Origin: Planctomycetota bacterium
GTDB taxonomy: Bacteria > Planctomycetota > GCA-002687715
Assembly (NCBI GenBank): GCA_009691765.1
Contig: SIAO01000018.1
Location: forward strand, 1-44,688
DNA: 44,688 nt
Reading direction: 5' to 3'
Positions 10,853 to 18,656 of this stretch are shown here, in pieces. Both the position numbers and the translations under genes were made by a program. The notes under the pieces were generated by a model. The model ran no database searches, was not told the origin of the DNA, and saw nothing but the letters and a program-made list of their open reading frames with translations. Within the stretch, counting starts at the first letter, position 1. Each line of letters opens with the position of its first letter.

Positions 10853-11192
10853 GACACAGAATCCTACGCCAGAGGCCGAAGGCGGCAACAAGCAGAATTT
10901 CCTGTCACGCATTTTTTCCAAGACCGTTTGCGTGCCTGTCACATTGGTGTCGCGCCGTGATTGCCCGTTGTGCGCTGAAGCCCGCGAAACCTTGTTGTTA
11001 CTGGCGCCTTCCTTGCATATTGACATCAACGAGATCGAAGTTGACGATGATCAGGCACTGGAAGACCTGTATGGTCTCGAAGTGCCTGTGGTTCTTGTAG
11101 ATGGAGCCCGTCACTGTTTCGGGCATGTCGATCCGGTGCGTCTCAAACCCGCCGTTGAGGCCGCGCGCAATCGTCGCGCTCACGGCACATAA
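10851..11192 (+). CDS. Glutaredoxin-like thiol-redox protein
   Basis: Small thioredoxin-fold protein of 113 residues resembling the glutaredoxin-like DUF836 group. Strand one VTLVSRRDCPLC carries a CxxC pair (C38, C41). The cis-proline is P79 in LEVPVVLVDG, and a C-terminal helix follows. Likely role: cytoplasmic thiol-disulfide exchange, with partners unknown. The first 25 residues are polar and probably disordered. The ATG follows GAGAGTGG; two in-frame GTG codons just upstream are less likely. The start codon overlaps that of the divergent menG by two bases, so the 5' leader of each lies inside the other. The VOC gene follows after 12 bases, probably on the same transcript. Confidence 0.78.
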   Translation: MTQNPTPEAEGGNKQNFLSRIFSKTVCVPVTLVSRRDCPLCAEARETLLLLAPSLHIDINEIEVDDDQALEDLYGLEVPVVLVDGARHCFGHVDPVRLKPAVEAARNRRAHGT

Positions 11193-11204
11193 GGAGTTCT
11201 CGTC

Positions 11205-11660
11205 ATGGTGAAGAACCCGCCCGAAGGCAATCAACGCATCATTCCCTACCTCGTGTACGACGACGCCCCTAAAGCGATTGCGTACCTCTGCCGCGTCTTC
11301 GGCTTCACCGAGCGCTTCAGCATGCCGATGGGCGAGGGCAAGATTGGTCATGCGGAGTTGGAGCTTCACGGGGAAACTCTGATGCTGTCGAGCGCCATGG
11401 CAGAAATGAAGCTTGTCAGCCCCAGGGGGCTGCCCGGCGTGCACGCCATGGTTGCGGTGTATGTGGACGATGTGGATGCGCATTATGCGCGCGCCCAAGC
11501 TGGAGGAGCTGAGATTACCGAACCGCTCAAGACGCAGTTCTACGGTGATCGCAGTTATCGAGCGCGTGATTGCGAAGGGCATTGCTGGAATTTTGCAACG
11601 CACGTGAAAGACATCAGCCCGGAAGAAATGGCAGCCATGATGAGCGGCGACTGCTGCTGA
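11205..11660 (+). CDS. VOC-fold protein (glyoxalase / PhnB-like)
   Basis: 151-residue member of the vicinal-oxygen-chelate superfamily. It has the paired beta-alpha-beta-beta-beta modules: RIIPYLVYDDAPKAIAYLCRVFGF shortened here to its ends RIIPYLVYDD and VFGFTERF, then GKIGHAELELHGETLML in the first half, and VAVYVDDVDAHYARAQAGGAE with CEGHCWNFATH in the second. The WNFATH end is typical of PhnB or bleomycin-resistance-like members. The reaction cannot be inferred, as the family covers isomerases, dioxygenases and drug-binding proteins. The AAGGAG Shine-Dalgarno eight bases before the ATG is strong. It probably shares a transcript with the glutaredoxin-like gene. A C-terminal CC pair is present but of unknown meaning. 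Confidence 0.85.
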   Translation: MVKNPPEGNQRIIPYLVYDDAPKAIAYLCRVFGFTERFSMPMGEGKIGHAELELHGETLMLSSAMAEMKLVSPRGLPGVHAMVAVYVDDVDAHYARAQAGGAEITEPLKTQFYGDRSYRARDCEGHCWNFATHVKDISPEEMAAMMSGDCC

Positions 11661-11666
11661 GGTCGT

Positions 11667-12950
11667 TCAGCGCTTCAGGCGTTGCGCGTCGCAGTCCACT
11701 TCGAGTAACACGACAGCTAGCGCTTCGTCGATCTCGAAGTGTTCGGTGTTGAAGTGCGGATTGCCGTAATGCACACGCAGGCGCCAACGGCCTGCGGGTG
11801 CGGCTTCCATCAAGAACACGCCGCCTGTTGCGCTACTGACTTCCAACACAGAGCGCCCGTCTTCTCCGATCAACTCGACGCGTGTCGGATGCAGCGTTCC
11901 GCCTCGGGTGAGCAGCGTGCCTTCCAACTTCGTCCCACCACCGAACGGAAAAACCACTTCCATCGGTTGTGCTGAACCGAGATGAACTTCTTCGGTACGC
12001 GCAGGCAGGTTGGTGCCAGGGAAATCCAGCACGACGGCATAGGCCCCTGGTGTCATGCGCGCGATGCTGAAATCTTTGGTGGTGTCGATGTTGATTTGTC
12101 GGCGCAGTTCGCGATCGCTGTTCGGTGAAGTCATGTATGCGCGGATGCGGCCTTGTTGCGGGAGAGTTCGCGGCCCCACTTGAGTGATGCGCCCAATCAG
12201 AGCGCATGGCCCGCGGCCAAGTCCGACTTGCATGTTGCGTACATCGCCCCAGGGGTGGCGCGCGAGTGAAATTGTGTCGTATTCAGGATGCGAGATCACC
12301 ATGCTCTCAAGCGCCGCAGCAGGAATGGCCCACGGTGTTTCAAACTCGCCGTTGTGGTCGGACAACACGCGCACCACGCCAATGAAGTCGATGGTGGCGC
12401 CGGCGACGGGCTGCGAAGTCTCGGCGTCAATGCTGCGCCCTTTAGGACGCACACCAGCCGTGAGCTGCAACTCGATGTGATGTTTGCGCCCAGTTTCGAT
12501 GGTCACCATGCGCTCTCGCGAAGGGATGAAACCATCGGCCCAAACACTCAGTTTGTAACTGCCGGGAGGGATGTCGAGGATTTGAAAACTGCCGCTGCGG
12601 TTGTCCACGAGACGGCCGGCGACGGGTGAAAGCGTTGCGTTGACAGTGCCGATGAGGCCGACATCTGCGCTCAGTGCTGCGGCTAGGGTTCCGCTCGTTG
12701 CGGCCACGCTCGCGTCGCCCGCTTGTGCGCGGGCCTTTGCGGCAGCGCTATCAGCATCGGTGCCGGTGCCTCCGGGAGCATGAGCATTGATGCGTCCCCC
12801 GAAGTTCGGGTCAGCTCGGTCGTCGGAGTGCTTTGCGGCACCGTCGCCTAGATTCACACTGAAGGAATCGCCAGCAAGCAACCAGATGCTCGCGGCAAAG
12901 GTGGCGGCGAAGAGCAGCACCATCAAGAGAATGTCACGGGAGCGGCTCAT
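11667..12950 (-). CDS. Membrane-anchored protein with carboxypeptidase-regulatory-like domains
   Basis: 427 residues. The N-terminus (MSRSRDILLMVLLFAATFAASIW) is a signal anchor or signal peptide. A low-complexity Ala/Gly/Asp stretch (about 35-85) follows, then two or three transthyretin-like beta sandwiches of the carboxypeptidase-regulatory type: DNRSGSFQILDIPPGSYKLS near 115-135, SQPVAGATIDF with DHNGEFETPW near 175-205, and a third ending in VFLMEAAPAGRWRLRVHYG near 385-405. Such domains are usually extracytoplasmic adhesive or structural modules. No catalytic domain is seen. It begins 21 bases after the metallophosphoesterase stop, so it closes a four-gene minus-strand set. Function unknown. 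Confidence 0.75.
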   Translation of the reverse strand: MSRSRDILLMVLLFAATFAASIWLLAGDSFSVNLGDGAAKHSDDRADPNFGGRINAHAPGGTGTDADSAAAKARAQAGDASVAATSGTLAAALSADVGLIGTVNATLSPVAGRLVDNRSGSFQILDIPPGSYKLSVWADGFIPSRERMVTIETGRKHHIELQLTAGVRPKGRSIDAETSQPVAGATIDFIGVVRVLSDHNGEFETPWAIPAAALESMVISHPEYDTISLARHPWGDVRNMQVGLGRGPCALIGRITQVGPRTLPQQGRIRAYMTSPNSDRELRRQINIDTTKDFSIARMTPGAYAVVLDFPGTNLPARTEEVHLGSAQPMEVVFPFGGGTKLEGTLLTRGGTLHPTRVELIGEDGRSVLEVSSATGGVFLMEAAPAGRWRLRVHYGNPHFNTEHFEIDEALAVVLLEVDCDAQRLKR

Positions 12951-12971
12951 GCGCAGAATCTACCAGTGGGG

Positions 12972-13736
12972 TCAGATGCCCTGCGAGAGTCGCGCCGCGA
13001 GGATTTCGTCGAGCATGTCTTCGCGGCGGATCTTGGCTTGCGTGATGGCGAACGGGTATTCCGTGCGGTGAAACACGAGTGTGTCTCCGTCGAGTTCCAC
13101 CCACGAAGCACGTGGGTCGCGGTCGCGTGGTTGGCCGACGCTACCCACATTGACCAAGTGCCGAAATTTCGGATCAAGCACGAAGTGATTGTCGCTATCG
13201 GCTGGAGTGAATACGGTCGAATCGGAACGGATCACGCAAGGCACATGCGTGTGGCCGCAAAACGCGGCAAGATCGACACTGTCAAAAAGTTGTGCGAGCT
13301 TGCGGCCGTGCAGGAGGTCGGGGTCGTCCGGATAGACATATTCATTCACGGGATCGCGCGGCGAGCCGTGCACGAAGAGCAGCGCGGCATGGCGGAATGT
13401 CTGTGGCAAGGTACGCAACCACTCCCAACGCTCGCGATCGTTTTGTGTGGCTTCTGCGCGGGGTTGCAATCGACGTTTGGTGAACTTGATAGCGTCGCGA
13501 GCAAAGGGGTTGAAGTGCTCGGCTCCCGCGAACAAGGCCTCGTCGTGATTGCCACGCACCGTCTTCATGCAGCGCGCGCGAATCAAGTCGGCGCAAAACT
13601 CCGGGTCTGGCCCGTAGCCCACAACATCACCGAGACACCAAATCTGCGAAATGCCTTGCGCGTCGATCTCATGGAACACCGCTTCCAGGGCTTCCCGGTT
13701 GCTGTGCACGTCAGAGACCATCGCGTAGCGGCTCAC
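12972..13736 (-). CDS. Metallophosphoesterase (calcineurin-like)
   Basis: 254-residue cytoplasmic dimetal phosphoesterase of the YfcE/ApaH-like group. The family metal and catalytic residues are all present: D9 and H11 (SDVHSN), D37 (LGDVVGYG), N63 and H64 (RGNHDE), H123 (FVHGSPRDP), and H162 and H164 (CGHTHVP). The GDVVGYGPDP and GNHD wording suits single-domain diesterases or phosphatases that act on small nucleotides or phosphoproteins. The substrate is not predictable. The start is a GTG that overlaps the stop of the TolB-like gene as GTGA, so the two are translationally coupled. The next gene follows after 21 bases. Confidence 0.88.
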   Translation of the reverse strand: MSRYAMVSDVHSNREALEAVFHEIDAQGISQIWCLGDVVGYGPDPEFCADLIRARCMKTVRGNHDEALFAGAEHFNPFARDAIKFTKRRLQPRAEATQNDRERWEWLRTLPQTFRHAALLFVHGSPRDPVNEYVYPDDPDLLHGRKLAQLFDSVDLAAFCGHTHVPCVIRSDSTVFTPADSDNHFVLDPKFRHLVNVGSVGQPRDRDPRASWVELDGDTLVFHRTEYPFAITQAKIRREDMLDEILAARLSQGI

Positions 13737-14749
13737 TTGGCGGCGCCAACTTTCAATTCAGGCAAGACGAAGTCCGCGAGGAACACTTGCGACTTGCCTT
13801 CAGCGCGGGTGCTGGTCCACATCATGCGTTTGCCATCGCGACTGAACACTGGCAGCACATCCGCACCCGGATGCGTGGTGACGCGCAGGCTCTCGCCACC
13901 GGCTACCAGTACGAGGAACAGTTCAAAATTGCGGTGATCGCCAATGTTCTTGGAGTAGATCAGCCATTCGCCATTCGGGTGCCAGTAGGGGCACCAATTC
14001 ACGGCTTGGTCGAAGGTGAGTTGACGTTCGTTGCTGCCATCAGCATTGATCACATAGATTTGTGCGTTCCCCGGATTGGCAGTGTCACGGAAACCGCGGA
14101 AACAAATGCGCTTGCCATCGGGTGAGAAAAACGCGCCTCCGTCGTAGCCCTTTGCGTTGGTGATGCGGCGCACATTGCTGCCATCCGCGCTCATGGTGTA
14201 GATCTCATGATCGCCATCGCGCTCTGAAGTGAAGACAATCTGACTGCCATCGGCACTGAAAGACGCTTCGGCGTCATAGCCCGGTGAATTGGTCAGACGC
14301 ACGGCGTTCTCGCCTTCGAGTCCGCTCACATAGAGCTCGAAGGAAGGGTGTTTATCCCATGCGTAGCGGCCAGCTTGCTTCGGCGGTGGCCCAAAGGTGG
14401 CTTCGTCATGATGCGTGCTGGCCCAAATCAGTTTCGGCAGCGTCGGATGAAAGAAGCTGCAAGTCGTCAAACCCTTGCCTGGAGAAACGCGCACGAGGCG
14501 CGTGCCATCGAGGTGTTGCACGAAGATCTGGTAGTGCGGGCAATCACCGCGCACGGCTTGGTAGCAGATCATGTCTTCGTTGGGCGAGAAGTAGGCTTCG
14601 CCCGCGCGCGCCCCGGTGAAAGTGTGTTGACGCAAATTGCTGATGAGCGTCTCGCCTTCGGTGCGCAAGTCGGGCGCGGAGACCGGGGGCGGGCCATGTT
14701 GAGCGATGAGAGCCAAGTTGAGTGCAATCAAGGTAATGAGCGTGCGCAT
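13733..14749 (-). CDS. Exported TolB-like beta-propeller protein
   Basis: 338 residues from an ATG that opens a signal peptide (MRTLITLIALNLALIAQ). At least five PD40/TolB-type propeller repeats follow, such as FSADGSQIVFTSERDGDHEIY, seen here as blades with the signatures ADGSQIVFTSERDGDHEI, PDGKRICFRGFRDTANPG and RDGKRMMWTSTRAEGKSQ. In TolB-like proteins these blades bind protein or peptide partners in the periplasm. No Pal-binding N-terminal TolB domain is evident, and no other tol genes are nearby, so this is not assigned as TolB. An upstream in-frame ATG would put 22 polar residues before the signal and is less likely. It couples by GTGA to the metallophosphoesterase gene and sits 66 bases after the SPASM-like gene. 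Confidence 0.8.
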   Translation of the reverse strand: MRTLITLIALNLALIAQHGPPPVSAPDLRTEGETLISNLRQHTFTGARAGEAYFSPNEDMICYQAVRGDCPHYQIFVQHLDGTRLVRVSPGKGLTTCSFFHPTLPKLIWASTHHDEATFGPPPKQAGRYAWDKHPSFELYVSGLEGENAVRLTNSPGYDAEASFSADGSQIVFTSERDGDHEIYTMSADGSNVRRITNAKGYDGGAFFSPDGKRICFRGFRDTANPGNAQIYVINADGSNERQLTFDQAVNWCPYWHPNGEWLIYSKNIGDHRNFELFLVLVAGGESLRVTTHPGADVLPVFSRDGKRMMWTSTRAEGKSQVFLADFVLPELKVGAAK

Positions 14750-14815
14750 AGGGATATGTGTTCCGTTCCTTGGTGGGCCCATTCTGGCACAGCATTGTGG
14801 CTCGCCAAACGCCAT

Positions 14816-15748
14816 TCAGACCTCGATGGAGGCGTCGCGTTCAGGGGCTTGTTTTCCAAGAAAGGGCTGGATTTCGAGAGCTGCGTGCACTTGCGGTAGC
14901 AGTTTGCAACCAACGCACGCTCCGGGTGTGGTGCCTGTTAGGAGCGAGCGGCGTAGGGCTCGCGCAATATCGCCATGAAACGCTCCCGAGCCGCGAGGGA
15001 GCTGCGGACCATCAGGTTTCGGGCATGCTCCAAAGGCGCCGTGGGCCGAAGCCCGCACCATGACGAATGGGAAAGGGCACAGTCCTGGATGCGTGACGAA
15101 TGCAGCGCGGAGGCACTCATTCAGGATGTTCCACGGTGCCAAAGCGTCGAGTGGCGCGCCGTGCGCCAAGTGCGTGCCGTCCGGAAGCGTGACATTCACG
15201 TGTTGCAGGCGAGCGACGTCGGCGAGATGTGTGCGCGCCGCGCGCAACGAGAAAGCGGCAGCAGGCTCTGCCGCCTTGAGCTGCAGATCAACAGGAACCG
15301 CAAGCGATGCACAGAACTCGATGAGCTTGTCTGCGAGATGGCGTTCCGCCGAGCTCAGTTCCGCAACAAGCACGCAGCGCCCGGTCGTGGCCTGCGCGAG
15401 TGCGAGCACGACACTGCGTGCGTGATCGTCTTGTACGAGCGAGGCTTGGACCTGCAAACGCAGTCGCACGGTGCGGCTCAGCAGCGTGGCCGGCAAATGC
15501 GCAGCTTCTGAAGGCAATGCCGTTTGCAGGTCAATCCACAAGTCGTGGCGTTTTGCTGTGCGCTCCACAGCGTTTGTGAAGCGTGAAGGCAGCGGTCCGA
15601 GATCTGGGGCGAGGAACGCGGCAGAAGCGAGCAATCCCGCAACAGAGCCATCAGGTTCGGGGTGCAGCAAATCTGCAGGCAGTTCAACGCGCAGTGGTCC
15701 GCCGAGCCCAGCGTCTTGGCCTGTGGCCAAAGCGCGAATGACGGACAT
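14816..15748 (-). CDS. SPASM-like cysteine protein lacking a radical-SAM motif
   Basis: 310 residues from the best ATG; GTG or TTG starts slightly upstream are possible. The C-terminal part has the spacing of a SPASM domain: C224 in CPFPFVMVRA, C242 in GAFGACPKPDG, then RALRRSLLTGTTPGACVGC with C278 and C281. The middle (about 95-195) alternates strands and helices like part of a TIM barrel (VRLRLQVQASLV, CVLVAELSSAE, VPVDLQLKA). No CxxxCxxC motif for a SAM-binding cluster is present anywhere. It could be a degenerate radical-SAM relative that keeps one auxiliary cluster, or a partner subunit. It heads the minus-strand set with the TolB-like, phosphoesterase and carboxypeptidase-regulatory genes, and is divergent from the P5C dehydrogenase gene. 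This assignment is by pattern only. Confidence 0.5.
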   Translation of the reverse strand: MSVIRALATGQDAGLGGPLRVELPADLLHPEPDGSVAGLLASAAFLAPDLGPLPSRFTNAVERTAKRHDLWIDLQTALPSEAAHLPATLLSRTVRLRLQVQASLVQDDHARSVVLALAQATTGRCVLVAELSSAERHLADKLIEFCASLAVPVDLQLKAAEPAAAFSLRAARTHLADVARLQHVNVTLPDGTHLAHGAPLDALAPWNILNECLRAAFVTHPGLCPFPFVMVRASAHGAFGACPKPDGPQLPRGSGAFHGDIARALRRSLLTGTTPGACVGCKLLPQVHAALEIQPFLGKQAPERDASIEV

Positions 15749-15855
15749 GACTTGCAATAGCCTTGGGGGTGCGCTCACACTGGCGATGCTAACCCCACCG
15801 AACGGGGAATCAGCGGCCTGTAGTCCGCAACACGCTGCGGTGATAAACCATGCGC

Positions 15856-17436
15856 ATGAGCTTTGAGAACAAGAACACGTGGTTTCGTGCAATGCAGGCC
15901 GGTGGGTTGGACGCGTTGCATGCGGCCTATGAGGCAGCGTGGAGTGAACTGCAAGGTCGCCTTGGCGCCACGCATGGACATCAGATTGGCGGCAAGGCCG
16001 TTGCAGGCGCGGGTTCTTTCGCGCTGAAGACGAGCCCCAGCGACACACGCTTGCTCGTAGGTCGCTTCGTGCAAGGCACGCAAGCTGAAGCACTCGCGGC
16101 CGTGGCTGCGGCTAAAGCAGCGTTTCCAGCGTGGCGTGCAACGCCGTGGCAAGAGCGCGCGGCAATGCTGGATCGTGTCGCTGATGTCATGACGCGGCGC
16201 TTTTGGGAGCTGTGCGTGGTGATGACGGTGGAGAACGGCAAGAACCGTTTCGAAGCCAGCATCGACGTGGATGAAGGCATCGACTTCTGTCGCTCCTACG
16301 CTGCGCAGATGCGCGCGCACAACGGTTTCGTGACAACGATGGGTTCGCCTTTCCCAGGTGAGCACAATGAAACGCGCTTCTTGCCGTGGGGTGTTTTTGC
16401 GGTGATCGCGCCATTCAATTTTCCGATCGCCATCACGGCTGGGATGGTCGTGGGGGCGCTGGTCACAGGCAACACGGTGGTGTTGAAGCCGACGCAAGAC
16501 ACGCCACTGTGCGGCGAACTGGTCTACGAATGCATCGCAGAAGCGGGTGTTCCTGCTGGCGTGCTGAATCTCGTGCACGGGAGTGGCAGCGTCGTGGGCC
16601 AAGCGCTTGTCGATAGCGATGAGGTGGATGGTTTTGTGTTCACGGGCAGTGTGGGTGTGGGTTTGCAAATCTTGCATTCAGCGCAGAAGAAATGCGCCAA
16701 ACCTGTCATCGCAGAAATGGGCGGCAAAAACCCGATTGTGGTCACGAGCAAAGCCGACATCGCAAAGGCGGTGGACGGTGTCTATAACGCTGCGTTTGGT
16801 TTCAGCGGGCAGAAGTGCTCTGCGTGCAGTCGGCTGTATTTGCATCAAGACATCGCCGAGGATTTCCTCGCGCGACTCGCAACCAAGATGAAAAGTGTCG
16901 TTGTGGGCCATCCGGCCGCGAAGGACACATACATGGGCCCGATCATCAATGCGCGCGCGTTGAAGACCTACCTCGACGCTGCGGCACAAGCCAAGCGCGA
17001 TGGTGGCCGCTTCGTGGCGGGAGGAGCGCAAATCACCGACGGAGATTGCGCGCACGGTTATTTCGTGCAACCAGCGGTGGTTGCTGGATTGCCGGCCAGC
17101 CATGAACTGTTTCATCGCGAACTGTTCGTGCCCTTCGTTGCCGTCGACAATTTCGCCACCTTGGAAGAAGCGCTGCGCAAAGCCAACGATGTGGAGTTCG
17201 GCCTGACGGCAGGCATCTTCACCGAGGATGAGAGTGAGCGGGACTTCTTCTTCACTCGCATCGAAGCAGGCGTCACCTATTGCAACCGTCGTCGCGGTGG
17301 TTCCACGGGAGCCGTGGTGGACGCTCAGACTTTTGTGGGTTGGAAAAACTCTGGCACCACAGGGCGCGGTGCTGGCGGCAGAAACTACTTGCAACAGTTC
17401 ATGCGTGAACAGTCACGCACCATCGTTAGCGCCTGA
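15856..17436 (+). CDS. 1-pyrroline-5-carboxylate dehydrogenase-type aldehyde dehydrogenase
   Basis: 526-residue NAD(P)-dependent aldehyde dehydrogenase most like RocA/PutA-type P5C dehydrogenases, which oxidise glutamate semialdehyde to glutamate in proline and arginine breakdown. Seen: PFNFPIAI (near 186-193), the general base E287 in AEMGGKNPIVV, nucleophile C321 in GFSGQKCSACSR, and the C-terminal GWKNSGTTGRGAGGRNYLQQF, whose order matches this subfamily. An in-frame ATG six bases earlier is an equal candidate start; neither has a clear ribosome-binding site. No proline dehydrogenase gene is in the window. The GxTYCNRRRGGSTGA segment replaces the more usual NRxxGATTGA. It is divergent from the SPASM-like gene across about 100 bases and converges on the M50 gene. 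Confidence 0.85.
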   Translation: MSFENKNTWFRAMQAGGLDALHAAYEAAWSELQGRLGATHGHQIGGKAVAGAGSFALKTSPSDTRLLVGRFVQGTQAEALAAVAAAKAAFPAWRATPWQERAAMLDRVADVMTRRFWELCVVMTVENGKNRFEASIDVDEGIDFCRSYAAQMRAHNGFVTTMGSPFPGEHNETRFLPWGVFAVIAPFNFPIAITAGMVVGALVTGNTVVLKPTQDTPLCGELVYECIAEAGVPAGVLNLVHGSGSVVGQALVDSDEVDGFVFTGSVGVGLQILHSAQKKCAKPVIAEMGGKNPIVVTSKADIAKAVDGVYNAAFGFSGQKCSACSRLYLHQDIAEDFLARLATKMKSVVVGHPAAKDTYMGPIINARALKTYLDAAAQAKRDGGRFVAGGAQITDGDCAHGYFVQPAVVAGLPASHELFHRELFVPFVAVDNFATLEEALRKANDVEFGLTAGIFTEDESERDFFFTRIEAGVTYCNRRRGGSTGAVVDAQTFVGWKNSGTTGRGAGGRNYLQQFMREQSRTIVSA

Positions 17437-17442
17437 AGCGCA

Positions 17443-18108
17443 TCACAGCGTTTCGCGGAACGATTGGAAGGCGAGCACGCCATCGCTCAGGGCGCGCTTG
17501 TCGATACCAACGGCCGTTGGCAGCGTGGAGATCCAGCGGAGCAGTGTGTCGCTCACAGGATTGTCCGTCATGAGGACCGCGAGCAGCAAGATGAAGCCCG
17601 CCATGCGCGCGTGATCCAAGATGTTGCGCAGCGCCGGTGGCAGCCATGGCTCAATGACGCCGTAACCATCGAGGCCCGGGATGGGCAGCATGTTCAGCAG
17701 CAACGAAGCGCCTTGGAAATAGCCGAACAACGCGATGGTGGGCCAAAGCGTGCCCGTTTCTTCCAGTGGGTGATAGAGACCGAGCGCGAAAGGCAGCGCG
17801 CAAAGCAGCAACAGTGCGAAGTTGGCGGCGGGTCCGGCGACGGCAACACCCGACAGCCATGCGCGGCTGCGGATGCGGCTGGTGTCGATGTACACCGCGC
17901 CACCCGGCAGCGGCACACCACCAAGCGCGAGAATGATGAGCGGCAGGATGATGCTCATGAACGGGTGCATGTAGCGCAGCGGGTTCATAGTCAGGTAGCC
18001 CTTGGCTACGACGCTGCTGTCACCGCCGGCATACGCCACGCGCGCATGAGCGTATTCGTGCAAGCAAAGCGAGATGATCCAGAGAATGAGGACGCTGATA
18101 AAAACCAT
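17443..18108 (-). CDS. M50-family (site-2 type) membrane metalloprotease
   Basis: 221-residue integral membrane protein with the intramembrane zinc motif HEYAH (H17, E18, H21) in its first helix and the second-site motif NMLPIPGLDGY (D147), as in the minimal-core M50B proteases such as the Rip/FtsH-independent group. About five or six hydrophobic segments are visible. Such enzymes cut transmembrane helices of regulators, for example anti-sigma factors, or act as housekeeping proteases. No PDZ domain is present. It lies 41 bases downstream of rimP in the same direction and converges on the P5C dehydrogenase gene with only 6 bases between. The substrate is unknown. Confidence 0.87.
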   Translation of the reverse strand: MVFISVLILWIISLCLHEYAHARVAYAGGDSSVVAKGYLTMNPLRYMHPFMSIILPLIILALGGVPLPGGAVYIDTSRIRSRAWLSGVAVAGPAANFALLLLCALPFALGLYHPLEETGTLWPTIALFGYFQGASLLLNMLPIPGLDGYGVIEPWLPPALRNILDHARMAGFILLLAVLMTDNPVSDTLLRWISTLPTAVGIDKRALSDGVLAFQSFRETL

Positions 18109-18149
18109 AGGAGTTCAGTAAGGGCTGCGCATGGTACGGAGTTTGACGC

Positions 18150-18611
18150 TCAAGCGTAGCGCGGGTCGAGGTTCGCTTGTGCCACGCGCGCGATGGGCAG
18201 TTTCACAAGGCCGATGTCGGCGAGTTCGACGAGCACCATGTCACCTTCCATGCCGCGCAAGATGCCGGCGTAGCGCTTGCGGTCTTCCGGCGTTTCTTGG
18301 CGCATGACGATCTTCACGTATTCGCCGGCAAAGCGCGTGAAGTGGCGTGCTGTGAGCAGCGGTCGATCGGTGCCCGCGGATTCCACTTCCACAGCGTAGT
18401 CGTCCACATTCAAACCAGCAGCGGCGATGGCATTGCGGATGCTGCGGTTCAAGTGCGTGCATTCCGTCAAGCGGAAGGGGCCTGGATCGGCGTCTGCCTG
18501 CAAGCGCACCACTCTGTCGGTGCCGATGCTGAGCTTTAGAACTTCGCAGCCGCAATCGAGCACGGCTTGCATCACGGCCTCAGTGGCCTTGCGTGTTTCA
18601 TCCGGATTCAT
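18150..18611 (-). CDS. rimP: Ribosome maturation factor RimP
   Basis: RimP assists assembly of the 30S ribosomal subunit. The product has 153 residues, the family length. Matching features: the N-terminal alpha/beta domain with LTECTHLNRSIRNAI (near 48-62), the signature YAVEVESAGTDRPLLTARHF (near 72-91), and a C-terminal SH3-like barrel (KIVMRQ...YAGILRGMEGDMVLVEL...PIARVAQANLDP). The ATG has a good AGGAG five bases upstream. In most bacteria rimP leads nusA-infB; here it is followed by an M50 protease gene instead, so the usual operon is split. It is divergent from the dihydrouridine synthase gene across 45 bases, which pairs two RNA-related genes on one promoter region. Confidence 0.88.
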   Translation of the reverse strand: MNPDETRKATEAVMQAVLDCGCEVLKLSIGTDRVVRLQADADPGPFRLTECTHLNRSIRNAIAAAGLNVDDYAVEVESAGTDRPLLTARHFTRFAGEYVKIVMRQETPEDRKRYAGILRGMEGDMVLVELADIGLVKLPIARVAQANLDPRYA

Positions 18612-18656
18612 GGGACTCCTGTTGCGCCCGCTCCTGCGCTCGCGGAGCATGGGCCC

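Noticed and set aside
10109-10960. Plus-strand open frame opposite menG
   Set aside because: No recognisable domain or ribosome-binding site; the minus strand has a clear methyltransferase.
12966-13937. Plus-strand open frame opposite the metallophosphoesterase
   Set aside because: The minus strand holds all phosphoesterase motifs; the plus frame shows none.
14816-15748. Radical-SAM enzyme call for the cysteine protein
   Set aside because: No CxxxCxxC motif exists in any reading from the candidate starts, so only a SPASM-like label is used.
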